Assembly: GCA_016946835.1 (NCBI GenBank)
Contig: JACVTC010000025.1
Location: 655,001 to 719,000 of the forward strand
Reading direction: 5' to 3'
Origin: Neocallimastix lanati (nom. inval.)
Taxonomy: Eukaryota; Neocallimastigomycota; Neocallimastigomycetes; Neocallimastigales; Neocallimastigaceae
DNA length: 64,000 bases
In this document: piece by piece, positions 1 through 13,819 of the stretch
Position numbering within the stretch: position 1 is the stretch's first letter
How the letters are laid out: every line of letters begins with the position of its first letter
Position numbers and translations under genes: made by a program
Notes under the pieces: generated by a model
Told to the model about the DNA's origin: nothing
What the model saw: the letters and a program-made list of their open reading frames with translations, nothing else
The model's database searches: none

Positions 1-554
1 AAATTAAATTAAAACTTAATTATAATTATAATTAATTGTAATTAAATAATTATTAAATATACATATATATATATTTTTTATGAAATTCATTTACTATTAA
101 CCAAAAAGAAAAATAATAAATAATTATTGAACAGAATAGTTATATTATTTAAATAATAATAATAATATTAAAAAATTATTATCATTATTATTAATTTTAA
201 TAGTAGTAATACTATCAATATTAATAATTATTAATATAACTTTACAACATTGATTTAATTGAATATAATTTAAAATTTTATACAGATTTATGATAAATTA
301 TGTTCAATTTATGTATCAATGTTTTAAAGAAATATATATATATTTAGTATATAAATGGGAAATAGTCTTTTATCTTTTATTTTAATATAAATGTATAAAC
401 TATTTTATGATACTTTCAAATTAATTTTTAAGTAGAATTATTTATTATTTAATAAATATTAATTTAAAAGTTAAAAAAAAAAAAAAAAAAGAAGAATTAG
501 GATAATAAACTTTATAGTTAATTGATGATCTATTGTACAACCTCTGTTAAGTAT

Positions 555-770
555 ACCCAAATTGAATAAACAATAAATTTTAAATTTAATTTATTTTTAG
601 GAGATTCGTTTTTTGAAAGCTTATTACAATAATATTAATTTCTTTGTAAAATCAACAGAAGCAATCATTTTAAAGATAATACATAGAAATTAATATTATT
701 GTAATAAGCTTACAAAAATGAATCTTTTAAATAAATTAAATATAAGATTTATTGTTTATTCAATTTGGGT
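555..770. repeat. Foldback (MITE-like) element with ~87-bp inverted arms
   Basis: The left arm (555-643) begins ACCCAAATTGAATAAACAAT. The right arm (684-770) is close to its reverse complement and ends in ATTCAATTTGGGT. Both arms also share an AAGCTTATTACAATAATATT block next to the ~40-bp loop. Mismatches sit mainly mid-arm. There is no coding capacity. The flanks carry TA-rich sequence that could hide a short target duplication, but I cannot fix one. It is most simply a non-autonomous DNA transposon or foldback element. Confidence 0.7.
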
Positions 771-995
771 CTATTATTTATTAAGATAATAATACTATAT
801 ATATATTATTTTTATTAATGTTAATCCAGCTCATGCAACAATATCATAAAAGAAAAACATTCAAAAATATTTTAATTGTATCATCTATTATTTTTATTTA
901 TTATTTATTATTTAATTCATTTAACAAATAATTTAGATTTATGTAATAATTCTTATTATAAAAAGGTAAAGAATCAATATTTATTTTTAATTAAG

Positions 996-1036
<41 letters not shown>

Positions 1037-1223
1037 TAATAATTATTGAAAAATAAAATAAATCAACCTAATTTTCGAAATTATCAGAAACTTTAATTAT
1101 AATTAAAATGAAAAGCAAAAGTAAGCAAAAATAAAATATATATATATATATACTATCATCTGCAATATGACTACTTTTATTGTGAACCATCATGATGTAA
1201 TGATCCTTCTCTGTATATATATT

Positions 1224-1282
1224 TGTTTATTGATATTAATAATACTGATAAAAAATTAATATATTATTAATATCAATAAACA
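1224..1282. repeat. Hairpin with perfect 21-bp arms
   Basis: TGTTTATTGATATTAATAAT at 1224 is the start of a 21-nt arm matched perfectly by its reverse complement at 1262-1282, with a 17-nt spacer. Low complexity is expected here, but 21 matched positions including G and C bases exceed what A/T richness easily gives. Confidence 0.55.
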
Positions 1283-1532
1283 ATGTTCAAATTCTTAATA
1301 ATATAAGAAAAAATAAAAAGAAATTTTTTATTTTATTATTTTTTTAAATTTAAAACTATGGTAATTTTTTTAAAAAAGAAAATCAATATAAGGAGTTTAA
1401 GGGAAAAGTAAATCAAAATAAATTTGAGGATTATCATTAAATAATATTAATATGAAAATAAAATAAGTTTTATTCATAAAATATAATATATATATTAATT
1501 AGTTATAATTATTAAAAGTTTAATATTTAAGA

Positions 1533-1563
<31 letters not shown>

Positions 1564-3119
1564 TTTTATTTTTATTTTAATTAAAATATTTATAAAAAAA
1601 ATTATTTTCACACTTTTTTTATTGTATTAAATATTAAATATTAATTGATTATTCTTAAATTAAATCTATATTAATATAAATTAAAAATAATAATTATTTT
1701 TTATTGAAAAAAGATATTAAAATTTTTGAAATAAAAATTAAAAATAAAAATTAAAAATGAAATATTAAAATAAAAAAATAAAAAATAAAGTAAATTTTAT
1801 ATTAAATAAAATAAAATACAATAAAATAAAAAAAAAAGGAATATCTATACATTAAAATGAAAAGTCAATAAAAGAAAAAGGTGAAAAAAAAAAAGGATTT
1901 ATAAAATACTAACTTTAAATATTATTATTATTATTTACTATTTGAAATCATAATTATTTAGTTCTAAATTCTAATTAATAATTAAAACGAGGAGCTTAAA
2001 TAATCTACAGTTTATTTATAATTAAAGAGGAAAAAAAAATTTTTTTTAAAGAATTAATATCAAAAGTAGTTATTAAATTATTATTGCTTATGAAATTCTT
2101 CAATTCAACATTCTATAGGTTAAATTTAAATATAAAAAAAATATTATAGTAATAATAATAATAAATAATAATATTACTATTATTTATAATTATTTTTTTA
2201 AATAATCCATAAAATAATATAATGATAATTAATATAAATGATAATAATACAATATTATGATATTAATTAATGTAAATAACAATAATATAAATAATGATAA
2301 TAATATATAAATAAACAATATAATGTTTGATAATTATATTAAAAATAGGAAAAATTTTTATATTATATTTTTTTCTGAATAAATTAAAAAACACATTTTA
2401 TAAAAGATAAAATGAAATAAAATTTGGATAATAGCATCCAATGATGGTAAGTTCAATGAAACTATAAATAATATGAATTTTAAATTGTAATTTTTTTTTA
2501 ATAAATATTTAGTTATTTCAAATCCATCTTTCCAAAAATATTCCTTATTTATTTATTTAATTGATAAATGATAAAATAATTTATTTCTAATGATAATTTT
2601 ATTTCTAATAATTAATAAATAATAATTAATAATATAACAAAATAGATTTTTTTATTTTTGGTTAATAACAGAAAACCATAAACATTATAAAATATAATTA
2701 ATTAATATGAACTAATATCTTTATCCTATTTATAATACATTTCATTGTTACCTATGGCTACTAATGATTATTATATAATTTAAGCTTTTTATATATATAT
2801 ATAACTTTCACAATTGTTCTTCTCTATATTAGATATTCCTTTTCATTTTAAAAAAAAAAAAAAAAAAAAAAATAATTTATATTAAAAAGCAACAATTATT
2901 TATCTTTTTAAAATATTTTTATTGAATATAATGCTAATTCCAAAAAAAAAAAAAAAAAAAAAAAAAAATAAATTAAAAATAAAATTATTTAAAAATTTTT
3001 TTTTTATTTTTAATAGAAATATAAAAATTTAACAATATATAATTCTTTAAACGAAAATAAAAAAGAATAATAAAGTTAAAAATATTAAAATCTATTTTAT
3101 TATATATATATAATATTCT

Positions 3120-3120
<1 letters not shown>

Positions 3121-3175
<55 letters not shown>

Positions 3176-3207
3176 TCTATTTATTTATTTATTTATCTAT
3201 TTATTTA
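3121..3207. repeat. (ATTT)n microsatellite
   Basis: About twenty tandem ATTT units with two C-containing variants near the right end. Confidence 0.9.
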
Positions 3208-4139
3208 TTATTCATTAAAGTTTTTAAAAATAAACTTAGTTTATTAATATATATATTAACTAAATAAAAATTATCAGAATTTTATAGTTTTCATTATTAT
3301 TATTATCATCATAATAATTATTATTTTTCAATGTTGATCACTTTATTGGTCATTGTTAATAGAAAATATTTATAAAATGAAAAATAATACGGCAAAAACC
3401 AAAAGAATATATTTGTGGCTTATTAATTGTAATAATTTGTAGTTTTTATGTTATTATATATACATTTATATATATAATAATTTTGTATTTTAGTTTATTT
3501 TATATAAAAAGAAAAAGAACTTGAATATATGTTAATATATATACATTTATTAATTAATTATTGTTAAATTTTATGAAATTTATTTTTAATGATATTGATT
3601 AATGATTATTTTTAATATTTTTTTTTTTTTTTTTTTTTACTTTTAATTTGATTTTAAAGATATTTTAACTATTTTTAATGTATATATCTTAAATATTTTT
3701 TAATTATTAAATTAATCGTTTTAAATATTTTTTTTTTATTTTATAATATAATTTATTATCCTATTTATTATCTTAAATATCAATTATCAAGGATTTTAAT
3801 TACATTTATATAATTATTATTATTATAGAAATGGTAAAATTTCTTTTTTTTTACAAATCTAACGTATTTGGCGCATGAAGTTTCATTATATTAATTAATC
3901 TTAAAAATAATTGAAAAAAAAATTTTTTTTATTAAAATTTATTTATTTATTTATTTATTTTTAATATTTTTTTTTTAATTTCATTATTTTTTAATTTAAT
4001 ACAATAAAAAAATATATTATTTAAAATTTCATTTAACGTGTCACAGTCACTTAATTTTAATTAATTTTAATCTATTATCATAAACAACCATTAAAAATTA
4101 AATTAATTTTTTTTTCTATATTTATTGCTTTTAAAATAT

Positions 4140-4580
4140 ATTTATTATATAATATATATATATATAAAAAAAAAAGTATATAATACAAAAAATTTATCTT
4201 TTTTTATGTTTTATTTTTTATTTCTATTCATAATTTTTTATTTTTATTTTTCATATTTATCAATAAAAAATTGATAATCAATTTTAAAAAAAAAATAAAG
4301 AAATTTTATAATAAAAATTGATATATTTATAAATATATTTACTTTTTTTTTATTTTTAAAATTAATTGATAGATATATTAATATTGAATATTAATAAAAT
4401 AAAAAAAAAAAAAAAAAAAAAAAGAAGTAATAGATTTACTTATAAAAATAAAAATAAAAAATTTTTAGATCCAAAAAAAAATATATATATATATATAATT
4501 ATCAAAAAAATTATTTTTTTAAGATAAAAAACGAAGAGCAATATAAAAATATAAATATAAAAGAAAAAAATAGAATCAAA
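4140..4580 (+). promoter_or_regulatory. Upstream region of the first xylanase gene, shared with the second copy
   Basis: This block aligns with 13470-13819 upstream of the second xylanase gene. Shared pieces include the AGTATATA box region, a TTTATCAATAAA...TTGATAAT stretch, the block ATATTAATATTGAATATTAA, TAGATTTACTTATAAAAATA and the leader TAGAATCAAA just before the ATG. The shared blocks are candidates for promoter and 5' leader. No specific factor site is recognised. The first copy has about 55 bp more just before the leader. Confidence 0.5.
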
Positions 4581-6485
4581 ATGAAATTCAATACTGCTTT
4601 TGCTCTTACTACTTTAGCCGCTGCTGCTAATGGTTATGAACTTTTAAGAGATGCCGCTAATGGTTTCAGAATTGGTGCCGCTACCAATACTATTCACTAC
4701 AACAATCCAAATTATATTAATGCTATGAAGGCTTTTAACTATATGGTTGCTGAAAATGCCTGTAAATTCGTTAGTATTCAATATAATAAAGGTAAATTCA
4801 ACTTTGATGATTGTGATAATCATTTAAAGAAAGCTCAAGAATTAGGTATGGCTTTCAGAGGTCACGCTTTAATTTGGCATGCTATGGCTCCAGGATGGCT
4901 TGAACGTGAAGATGGTAACACTATGAAGCAATCTATTATTGATCACATTACTACTGTATTAAAACATTATGAAGGTAAAATTGATACTTGGGATGTTGTT
5001 AATGAAGCTATCGATGATAGCTCTAATGGTAATGGTTGGAAATTACGTAATTCTTTCCTTTACCAAAAGGTTCCAAACTTTATTGATATTGCTTTCCAAA
5101 CTGCTCGTAAGGTCTCACCAAAAACTAAACTTTTCTACAATGATTACAATACTGAAGGTATTTGGGCCAAGAGTGAATCTGTTTATCAATTTGTTGCTGA
5201 TATGAAAAGACGTAATATTCCAATTGATGGTGTTGGTATTCAATATCACGTTGGTATCAATGTTCAACCACAATTCCAAAAAATTAATGATTTAATTGGT
5301 CGTTACTGTAAGTTAGGAGTTGAAGTTCATATCACTGAATTAGATGTCAGTTGTGATGATAATTGTCGTGATTGGGATGGTGGTGAAAGTAAACAAGGAC
5401 AAGTTTACACTAATGCTTTAAAGGCTTGTCTTGGTAATTCTTGTTGTACTGGTTTCCTTGTTTGGGGTATTGGTGATAAGGATAGTTGGAGAGGTGAAGA
5501 AAACAAGCCATTACTTTTCAATTCTAACTATCAACCAAAGGGTCAATACACAGCTATCTTAAATACTTTAAAGTCAACACCAGCTGCTTGTCTTAATGGT
5601 AAGACTAGTAATAATAATAATAATAATAATGGCAGTAATAACAACAACAACAATAATAATAATAATAGTAGTTCACAAGTTCAACCAGCAGATGGTAAAT
5701 CAGTTAAACTTAATGATGGCTGGTATTATATTAAGAACACTGGTTCTGGTAAATATCTTACTGTTAAGGATAGTGAAGCTGTTGCAGGTCAAAATGTAGA
5801 AATTGGATCTACTAAACAAAAATGGAAGCTTACCAACAATGATGACAATACTGTTACTTTACTTAGTGAAGTTGGAGATTTCATGTTAGATATTGACAGA
5901 GGTCTTGATGAAAATGGTGCTAATATTCAAATCTACCATGCTTACGGTGGAGATGCCCAAAGATTTATCATTAAAGAAACTGGTAAGTCTAAGGTTTATG
6001 TCATCAGTTCTAAGATTACTAATGGTTACAAGGTTCTTGATGTTGAAAATCAAGCAACTGCTGATGGTAGTAATGTTTGTCAATGGGAAAATGGTGAAAG
6101 AAGTAATCAAACTTGGACTTTTGAATCTGTTGATGGTTCATCTTCTAATAACAGCAATAACAACAGCAGTAACAACAACAACAACAACAATAATAGTAGT
6201 GAAGAAAAACCAGCTGGTGCAGCCTGTTGGTCTATTGGTATAGGTTACAACTGTTGTAAATCTTGTAATGTTGTCTACAAGGATAACGATGGTGAATGGG
6301 GTGTTGAAAATGACAAATGGTGTGGTATCTCTGCTGATTGTGCAACTCAAAATGCTAGTAAATGTATTGGAGCTCAAGGTTATCCATGTTGTCAATCCAC
6401 ATGTGATGTTATATCCACTGATAGTGATGGTAAATGGAGTGTTGAAAATGATGACTGGTGTTTAATTGACAGTTCCAAGTGTTAA
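4581..6485 (+). CDS. Secreted GH10 endo-1,4-beta-xylanase with ricin-B-like domain and two fungal dockerins (copy 1)
   Basis: 634 residues, no intron. Residues 1-18 form a signal peptide (hydrophobic Ala/Leu core, likely cut after ANG). Residues ~20-338 are the GH10 barrel: HALIWH (95-100), acid/base Glu142 in WDVVNEA, and nucleophile Glu253 in ITELD. An Asn-rich linker (341-365) leads to a beta-trefoil ricin-B/CBM13-like domain (~372-516) with QKW, AQRF and NQTW repeats. A second Asn/Ser linker precedes two ~40-residue Cys-rich dockerins (548-587 and 594-634), each with a G-x-W-x-VEND-x-W-C core. Such dockerins bind fungal cellulosome scaffolds, so the enzyme probably cuts xylan outside the cell while docked. 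The ATG at 4581 is the first in frame and follows TAGAATCAAA. It is a near-duplicate of 13820-15685. Family assignment is firm; docking and exact substrate are inferred from the family. Confidence 0.96.
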   Translation: MKFNTAFALTTLAAAANGYELLRDAANGFRIGAATNTIHYNNPNYINAMKAFNYMVAENACKFVSIQYNKGKFNFDDCDNHLKKAQELGMAFRGHALIWHAMAPGWLEREDGNTMKQSIIDHITTVLKHYEGKIDTWDVVNEAIDDSSNGNGWKLRNSFLYQKVPNFIDIAFQTARKVSPKTKLFYNDYNTEGIWAKSESVYQFVADMKRRNIPIDGVGIQYHVGINVQPQFQKINDLIGRYCKLGVEVHITELDVSCDDNCRDWDGGESKQGQVYTNALKACLGNSCCTGFLVWGIGDKDSWRGEENKPLLFNSNYQPKGQYTAILNTLKSTPAACLNGKTSNNNNNNNGSNNNNNNNNNNSSSQVQPADGKSVKLNDGWYYIKNTGSGKYLTVKDSEAVAGQNVEIGSTKQKWKLTNNDDNTVTLLSEVGDFMLDIDRGLDENGANIQIYHAYGGDAQRFIIKETGKSKVYVISSKITNGYKVLDVENQATADGSNVCQWENGERSNQTWTFESVDGSSSNNSNNNSSNNNNNNNNSSEEKPAGAACWSIGIGYNCCKSCNVVYKDNDGEWGVENDKWCGISADCATQNASKCIGAQGYPCCQSTCDVISTDSDGKWSVENDDWCLIDSSKC

Positions 6486-7567
6486 ATAATATATTAAACT
6501 TTCATTTTAATATATATATATATAAAGATATAAAGAATATATAAATATTTTTTTTTAAATATAAAATTAAATTTTTTATTATAAAATATATAATTATACA
6601 TTAGATATTGATATAAACAATTATAATAAATAAATTTATTAATCATATATTTAATTACAAAAAAAATTTTTAAATTTTTTTTTAATCCATATAGAATAGA
6701 TATATATTATATTTTAATTCATTTGTAATATTATAAATAAAAAATATATATAAATAAATATATACCAGAAAAAAAAATAAAAATAAAAATAAAAATAATC
6801 TATTTTATTTGTGTATTTATTTTTTTATATTGTAATAATATATATATATGTATTAATCTATAAGATAATTAAAATGGTATAATTTAAAATAATATACCAA
6901 AGCAAGTATTAAACCATAAATTTAATTCTGTATATATATATATATTTATATATTTTAGACTACAGGAATTAACTTCTGTATAAATAATTATGAATATAAA
7001 TATGTTTTGTTGTAATTTTGTATATATATTTATTAGTACAAATTGTATATAATTCTATATATGATTTTCTGTATAGAATAATAATTATAATGATAATATA
7101 TAATCCAAATATATTATACAGAAAAAAATATATATACATATAATATACATATATATTTGTATTTTAAAAACAGAAGCGGAATAAATTTTAGAGAAATTAC
7201 ATTTGATATTAATTTATAATTTTTTTTTAGGTAACACGAATTTTTTGTTAAAAAAAAAAATAAAAACGGCAAAGAAGAAAAAAAAATATAAAGTTATTAA
7301 TAAATAAAATTAATATATTTATAGATGATGGCATATTTAATATTTTTATTTTCTTTTTTATAAATTATAAATAATAAATAAATATATACAAATAAATAAT
7401 AAATAAATAAATATATACAAATAAATAATAAATAAATAAATATATACAGATAAATAATAAATAAATAAATATATACAGATAATTAATAAATAAATATAGA
7501 TAAATATTTATTTATTTATTATTTATAATTTATAATTTATAATTTATCTATATATATCGATATATAT

Positions 7568-7848
7568 ATTTATTATTTATTATTTATTATTTATTATTTA
7601 TTATTTATTATTTATTATTTATTATTTATTATTTATTATTTATTATTTATTATTTATTATTTATTATTTATTATTTATTATTTATTATTTATTATTTATT
7701 ATTTATTTTTATTATTTATTTTTATTATTTATTATTTATTATTTATTATTTATTATTTATTATTTATTATTTATTATTTATTATTTATTATTTATTATTT
7801 ATTATTTATTATTTATTATTTATTATTTATTATTTATTATTTATTATT
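7568..7848. repeat. Heptanucleotide satellite (TTTATTA)n
   Basis: Roughly 40 tandem copies of a 7-bp unit, almost without variants except two longer units near 7703-7722. The same heptamer array recurs at 48569-48936 and 51172-51283. Confidence 0.9.
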
Positions 7849-8932
7849 GTAATTAATACCATTATTATTATTTATGTTTATATAATTATATTATTAATCC
7901 TTTCTTTAATATATATATATAAAAACAGTCAAGAAATTTTTTAATATTCTTTTTCTGGTTTATTAAATCTATATTAAAAGAACAAAATTCTTCTGATCTT
8001 CCAATTATTCTTAGTATTATTTGTTTAATTTTGATAAACTTTTTTTAATATAAAAATTTAAAAAATTATAAATATAATTAATAAATACAAACAGCCATTT
8101 AGAATATGAGAAAAATTATACTGTGAAGTTTATAAACACAAAAGTTACATAACAGGATAGAATTTTATATATATATATTTTATTTTATTTAATTATATAT
8201 TTAATTATATATTTATATATTTATTTATATATTTATTTATTTATTTTATCACAAATTTGTATAATAAATAATAATAATAATAATAATAATAAATAATAAA
8301 TAATAAATAATAATAATAATAATAATTGAATAATAATAATTAATAACAATAATTGAATAATAATTAATTATAATAATTGAATAATTAATAATAATAATAA
8401 TTGAATAGTAAATAATAATAATAATAATAAATAATAATAATAATTTATATACTTATTATGCCAACATGAATAGATTGTTGTTCATTAATAAATCAATATT
8501 TTTTTATGTATCTAGAAGGAACAATATATATTTGCAAATATTTAATAAATTTTAAATATAACAGACATAATAAATAAATATTAATAATAATTTTATTTTT
8601 TTTTTCCACAATGAAATTCTGTGTATCAAATTATATTTCATTACTTTATTTATGATAATTTTATTTTATTTTTCTAACCCTATTATGATAATATAATATA
8701 AATATTAAGTATCATCTGAAAAATGAACTTCTGATTGTGTTAGTCATTCAAATAATGAATTATAATAATTTAATATATATATATATTTGTGTGTTTGATT
8801 TTGTTGTAATCTTGATTTTTTTTTATTTCACTTTTCTTTCTATTAATGGTTTTAAAATTAAATATACAAAGGAAAATGGAAAATAAAGAAAAATAAAAAG
8901 TTTTTTTTTTTTTTTTATTTTAATGAATACCT

Positions 8933-8934
<2 letters not shown>

Positions 8935-9024
<90 letters not shown>

Positions 9025-9046
9025 TAATTAATTAATTAATTAATTA
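8935..9046. repeat. (ATT)n microsatellite followed by (AATT)n
   Basis: An uninterrupted run of ATT units from about 8937 to 9022 passes into several AATT units to about 9046. Confidence 0.9.
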
Positions 9047-9626
9047 AAAGAATATACAAAATAATTAAAAATAGATGGAATATTGAATAAAATCTTGATA
9101 AATTAGATTTTCATACAGACATTAACATAACAAATTTATATTAGTTAAATGTATATATATATATATATATATATTTATTAACATGTAAATAGGAAGCATT
9201 TTTAATAATGTGGATTTACAAAATAAAATAAAAAAAAAGTTAAAATAAAAAAATAAAATAAAAAAAATTCAATAAAAAAATAAAAATAAAAATAATTTTT
9301 TTATTTGTACAATTTCATGAATTATAAATATAAAAGTTAAAAAAAATAAAAAAAAAAAAGAAAAAAAGAAGAAAGAAAAAGAAAAAGAAAAAGTTCTCTT
9401 TTTATTATTTTATATCATATAATAAAAATTATTCTGATGATGTAACATTATTACGACAAGATATTAATTTCTTTTTTTTTTATTATTTTTAAATAATATA
9501 ATGGATTAGATTAATTATCTGAAAATTTTTTTATTTTATTTTATTTTATTTTGAATCTATATAATTTTCATTTGTATAAAAAAAAAAAAAATTCATTATA
9601 TAAATCAAATATATTCAATCTACTTA

Positions 9627-9696
9627 GATATACCAAATATGAAGATCAATTTTCTTTATATATATAAGAAAATTGATCTTCATATTTATTATATCT
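9627..9696. repeat. Hairpin with perfect 22-bp core arms
   Basis: AAATATGAAGATCAATTTTC begins the left arm (9635-9656). The right arm (9666-9687) is its exact reverse complement across a 9-nt TA spacer. Pairing continues outward (TAGATATA against TATATCTA) after a small mismatch, giving about 31 bp in total. It could be a small foldback relic, or a hairpin if transcribed. Confidence 0.6.
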
Positions 9697-10715
9697 ATGA
9701 TTAAATTAATATATATTTTAATATATTAAATTTTTTTAATGAAATTTTATCTATTATTACTTAATTTTATTATTTATTAAACTTTTTTTATTTTCCATAA
9801 ATATAAATTCTAATGAATAACAAAATCAAAAGAAGTATAATAATATATGGGATAAAAAATATGATTAAATATAAAAGAATTCCTAATTATTTACTACTAT
9901 TAATAAAATAAACGAGGTTTTAATTTGTTGTTTTTCGGCATTCATTCTATATATACCTATAAAATAAAGTTATAAAATATGCTTAAATAAATAAATATCA
10001 TAAGAATAGAAAAAATTTAAAAAATAAAATATATACAATCATTAATATTTATATTATATATATATATATGAATTTTCTTAAATATAACTATATTAATATT
10101 TAATTAGAATTAATACATAATTAGTTCTATAAAAAGTATTAATAAAATTTATTGAGTATTTTCTTTTTCTTATTATTAGTAATATTATTAAATTGCTGTT
10201 TTTATATATACTAGATGATTTAATTATTAAAATTTTTACTATATTTATTAAAAATGCATTTTTATTCTGTTTTATAAAACATATTATTGGTATAAGAATG
10301 ACATGATTAAAGTTAAAATTAGAAAAAAAGAATAAATAAATCATAAAAAAAAAAAATCATAAATATATATTATATAAGGATTTATTAATTTTATTTATTT
10401 GGAAATAGTTTATTTTCTATTATTAAAATTTAATCTTTTTTTTTTTTTTTACTTATTTTTTTAAAAAAATAAAAAAAAAACTTTATTTATTAAAATAAAA
10501 ATGGTTTTATAATAAAAATAAAATAATAATAATAAATAAAAATTAATAAAGTAAATTTTCCATTATTTTTTTTATGTATTTTTTTTTTTATTTTTTCATT
10601 TATTTTGTAGAACATTATGACTAGAATTAAAAAAAAAAATTAAATATAAATTTAAGTTTATACAAAATAAAAATATAATTTAAAGAAAAAAAAAATTAAT
10701 ATCAAACTTGATTTT

Positions 10716-10885
10716 TTTTTTTTTTTTTACAATTTACAATTTAAGATGATAATTATTAATTCTAATTAATGTGACAAAATATGTAATTATATTATTACTT
10801 TATAATTTTTTTTTTTTACAATTTACAATTAAAGATGATAATTATTAATTCTGATAATGTGACAAATATGTAATATTATTACGTA
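10716..10885. repeat. Imperfect tandem duplication of ~92 bp
   Basis: The block poly(T)-ACAATTTACAATT...GATGATAATTATTAATTCT...GTGACAAA...ATGTAAT occurs twice in direct order (starts near 10716 and 10808) with small indels. Confidence 0.75.
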
Positions 10886-11159
10886 CAAAAGTTCATTAAA
10901 GTTTTGTTTATTTATTATAGATTTAATTATCATTAAAACCATTAAGGGTTATCTAAATATTATATATTATATATATTAATTTTTTAAATAATTAATTTAA
11001 ACAATAAGTAAAAAATTCTCTTTTTTTTATGTATAAAGTATAAGTGATACTAATTCTATTTATAATAAATAAATTACAATACAAACTCTAATTATAATTA
11101 TCTTTATTATCCATTAAATTAATTGATAATATAATTATAAATTTTAATTAAATTTTAAT

Positions 11160-11300
11160 AATAATATTAATTATTATTTTATTAATTTTAATTATTATTA
11201 GTTTTATTAATTTTAATTATTATTATTTTTATAATTTTTAATTATTATTTTTATTAATTTTAATTATTATTATTATTATTATAATTTTTAATTATTATAA
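11160..11300. repeat. A/T minisatellite with ~30-bp unit
   Basis: Several direct copies of a unit like TTTTATTAATTTTAATTATT, varying in the number of ATT repeats. Confidence 0.65.
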
Positions 11301-12266
11301 GATTTTAAATATTGCTAATCAATTAATATTTATTCTAAAAGGAAAGTTTATCATTTAATTATACAAATTAATTAAGGAATTAGGAAATTAGGAAAAGGCC
11401 TTTTTAATTTATTTTCTTAGTATTGACTTTAATTAATTTTTAATTTTTAATTTTTAATTTTTAATTTTTAATTTTTAATTTTGGGATATATATATTATTA
11501 TGATTATTTATTTATATTTCTTTATTTAATTATTTATAATACTATAAAAATTAATCTTTCCATAAACCTTTATATGTAAAAAAATAATATATATATATGT
11601 ATTTATTATATGATATTATTATATGTATATATATATATATTTTTTTGAGATTCATTTTGAATTATTTTATACAAAAAAAAAAAAAAAAAATGGTTACAAT
11701 CTATTATATATAAAAATGTTATTTATATATATATATATTTAAATTCAATAATTATAATATGTAAACTTAAAATTATTTAATAACATTAGAATAAAATTAT
11801 CTAATAATTAAAGATAGGTTACTTTCTAAATGGTTTTCAATAGATTTATAAAAGTATTAATATTTTTAATGTGAATTTTTCACTCAAAGTAATCAATGTA
11901 AACTATATCAAATAATAATAAATCTTTAAAAAAAAAAAAAAAAAAAAGGAATATTAATGAAAACTAATAATAGAATAAGCAATACATGTCACTGAGATGT
12001 AGTTAAACTTAAAAATAATTATAAAAAGAAAAAAAAAAAAAATATATATATATATATATATAAATAATATTTTATAAATTAAAGAAACTTAGAAAAAAGA
12101 AAATAATGATAACAATAATACTAATTATAATGAATATCAAAACCACAAATAAATATAATATTAATTATAATTCTAATCTATTCATTAATAGACATTTATT
12201 TTTATTTCCCATTATTTTCTTTTCTTTCTTTTATTTTTGTTTAATTTTATGTATTTTTCATCAATT

Positions 12267-12297
<31 letters not shown>

Positions 12298-13469
12298 TCT
12301 AATTTCTCTAATCTTTCTAAACTAGTAATTTAATTTTTATTATTATTTAAAGTTTTAATTTTACTGTAATATCCCAAATATTAAATTAATTTATTTTTAA
12401 TATTTAGAAATAATATGTCCATTGATGTAATATTTCTTATTTTTTTTTTTTTAATTATCAAATAAAGGAATTGTCTAAATTTTATCTCTAATTATTTTAT
12501 TACTCATAAAAGGTTTTGCTAATTAATTAAATTTTGTTAATCAAAAAACACAACAATCATTTAAGAGGCTAATCATACCTCCTAATTAATATATTGCCAT
12601 AATATAATTAAAAAATGATAATAAAAAAAAAACTTTAAATAATATTATTTATAATTTGTTTAGCTATCTTTTTATATATATATATACTAGTATTATAAAG
12701 AATATAATATTGAAATTGTTTATTATAATTAAATTTTATAATTACTACTCATATTTATATTAGCTCTTTCTATTTAAATTATATTTATTACAAAAAAATA
12801 TAAATATATATATATTTATTTATAAATTTGTTTATTTCTAATAGATAATAACACTTTATAGCACTTAATATCAATATTTTAATTATTTTTATTCTTATTT
12901 TTTTTTTTTTTACTATAGTTCAAAGTTACTTTATAATCTTTTAGTAGAGATTTAGTAAAGGAGATCTACTATTTAATTATTATAATTGTTATTTTATAAA
13001 AATTTTTATTATTAATTTTTATTTAATTTTTATTATTAATTTTTATTATATCATTTTTATTATTAATTTTTATTATCCTTTACCATAAAATTAAATTAAA
13101 TGTTAACTCCTTTTTTTTTTTAATAAATTTAAATAATATTTAATTAATATACAAGTTCATGAATATTATTTGTTAAACTTAATATTATATAAATTTTTTT
13201 AACAAAAATATATTAAATTAATTGTAGATAATAGTCATAAAAAAATAGTATTTAAACTTTATTATTTTTTAAAGTTATCTTATATTAAAAGATATTCATA
13301 TATATTAAAAAATATTTAATAAAAAAAGATTAATTATTTAATTTTTAATAATTACGAATCATAATCATAATCATAATAATAATCATAATAGTATAATAAT
13401 AATAATAAAGCTGTTTATGAAATAAAAAAATTTTTTTTATCTAATAGACATTTCATATTATATTTAATA

Positions 13470-13819
13470 TATATTTATATTTATAAAAAAAAAAAAGTAT
13501 ATATAAGATAATTTTATCTTTAAAAAAATTTTTTTTCTTCAGATTTTTTATCAATAAAATTTGATAATTAATTATTAAAAAAAAAAAAAAAAATTATATA
13601 TATAATAAAAAAAAAAAAATAAAATATTCGTATTATTAAAAATATTTATTAAATACAATAAATTATTTTTAAAAATAATTAATAGATATATTAATATTGA
13701 ATATTAATTAATAGAATAAAAAATATAGTAATAGATTTACTTATAAAAATAGAAATAAAAAAGCTTTAATAACAAAAAAAAAAAAAAAATAAAATACAAT
13801 AAAAAAAAATAGAATCAAA
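13470..13819 (+). promoter_or_regulatory. Upstream region of the second xylanase gene
   Basis: Aligns in order with 4140-4580: the AGTATATA region, a TTTATCAATAAA...TTGATAAT stretch, ATATTAATATTGAATATTAA, TAGATTTACTTATAAAAATA and the leader TAGAATCAAA before the ATG. The long poly(A) tracts differ in length, and a stretch next to the leader is missing compared with copy 1. Blocks kept between copies are candidate promoter elements; function is inferred. Confidence 0.5.

Larger units (their letters stand above)
1..4580. other. A+T-rich intergenic region, no gene seen
   Basis: Almost pure A/T sequence with many homopolymers, TA runs and short tandem repeats. I see no open frame with protein-like composition, and no tRNA or rRNA. 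The only structured items are the foldback at 555-770, the hairpin at 1224-1282, a tetranucleotide repeat at 3121-3207 and the xylanase upstream region from about 4140. Confidence 0.7.
6486..13819. other. 7.3-kb A+T-rich spacer between the two xylanase genes
   Basis: No convincing gene. It holds the heptamer satellite at 7568-7848, an (ATT)n tract at 8935-9046, a hairpin at 9627-9696, a tandem pair at 10716-10885, an A/T minisatellite at 11160-11300 and many homopolymers. Short open frames here (for example 10093-10344 minus and 12106-12333 plus) have Ile/Leu/Phe/Asn-rich composition typical of translated A/T DNA. The upstream region of the second xylanase gene starts near 13470. Confidence 0.65.

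Noticed and set aside
12106-12333. 75-codon open frame, plus strand
   Set aside because: Ends in translated (TTTA)n and TCT repeats; looks like chance.
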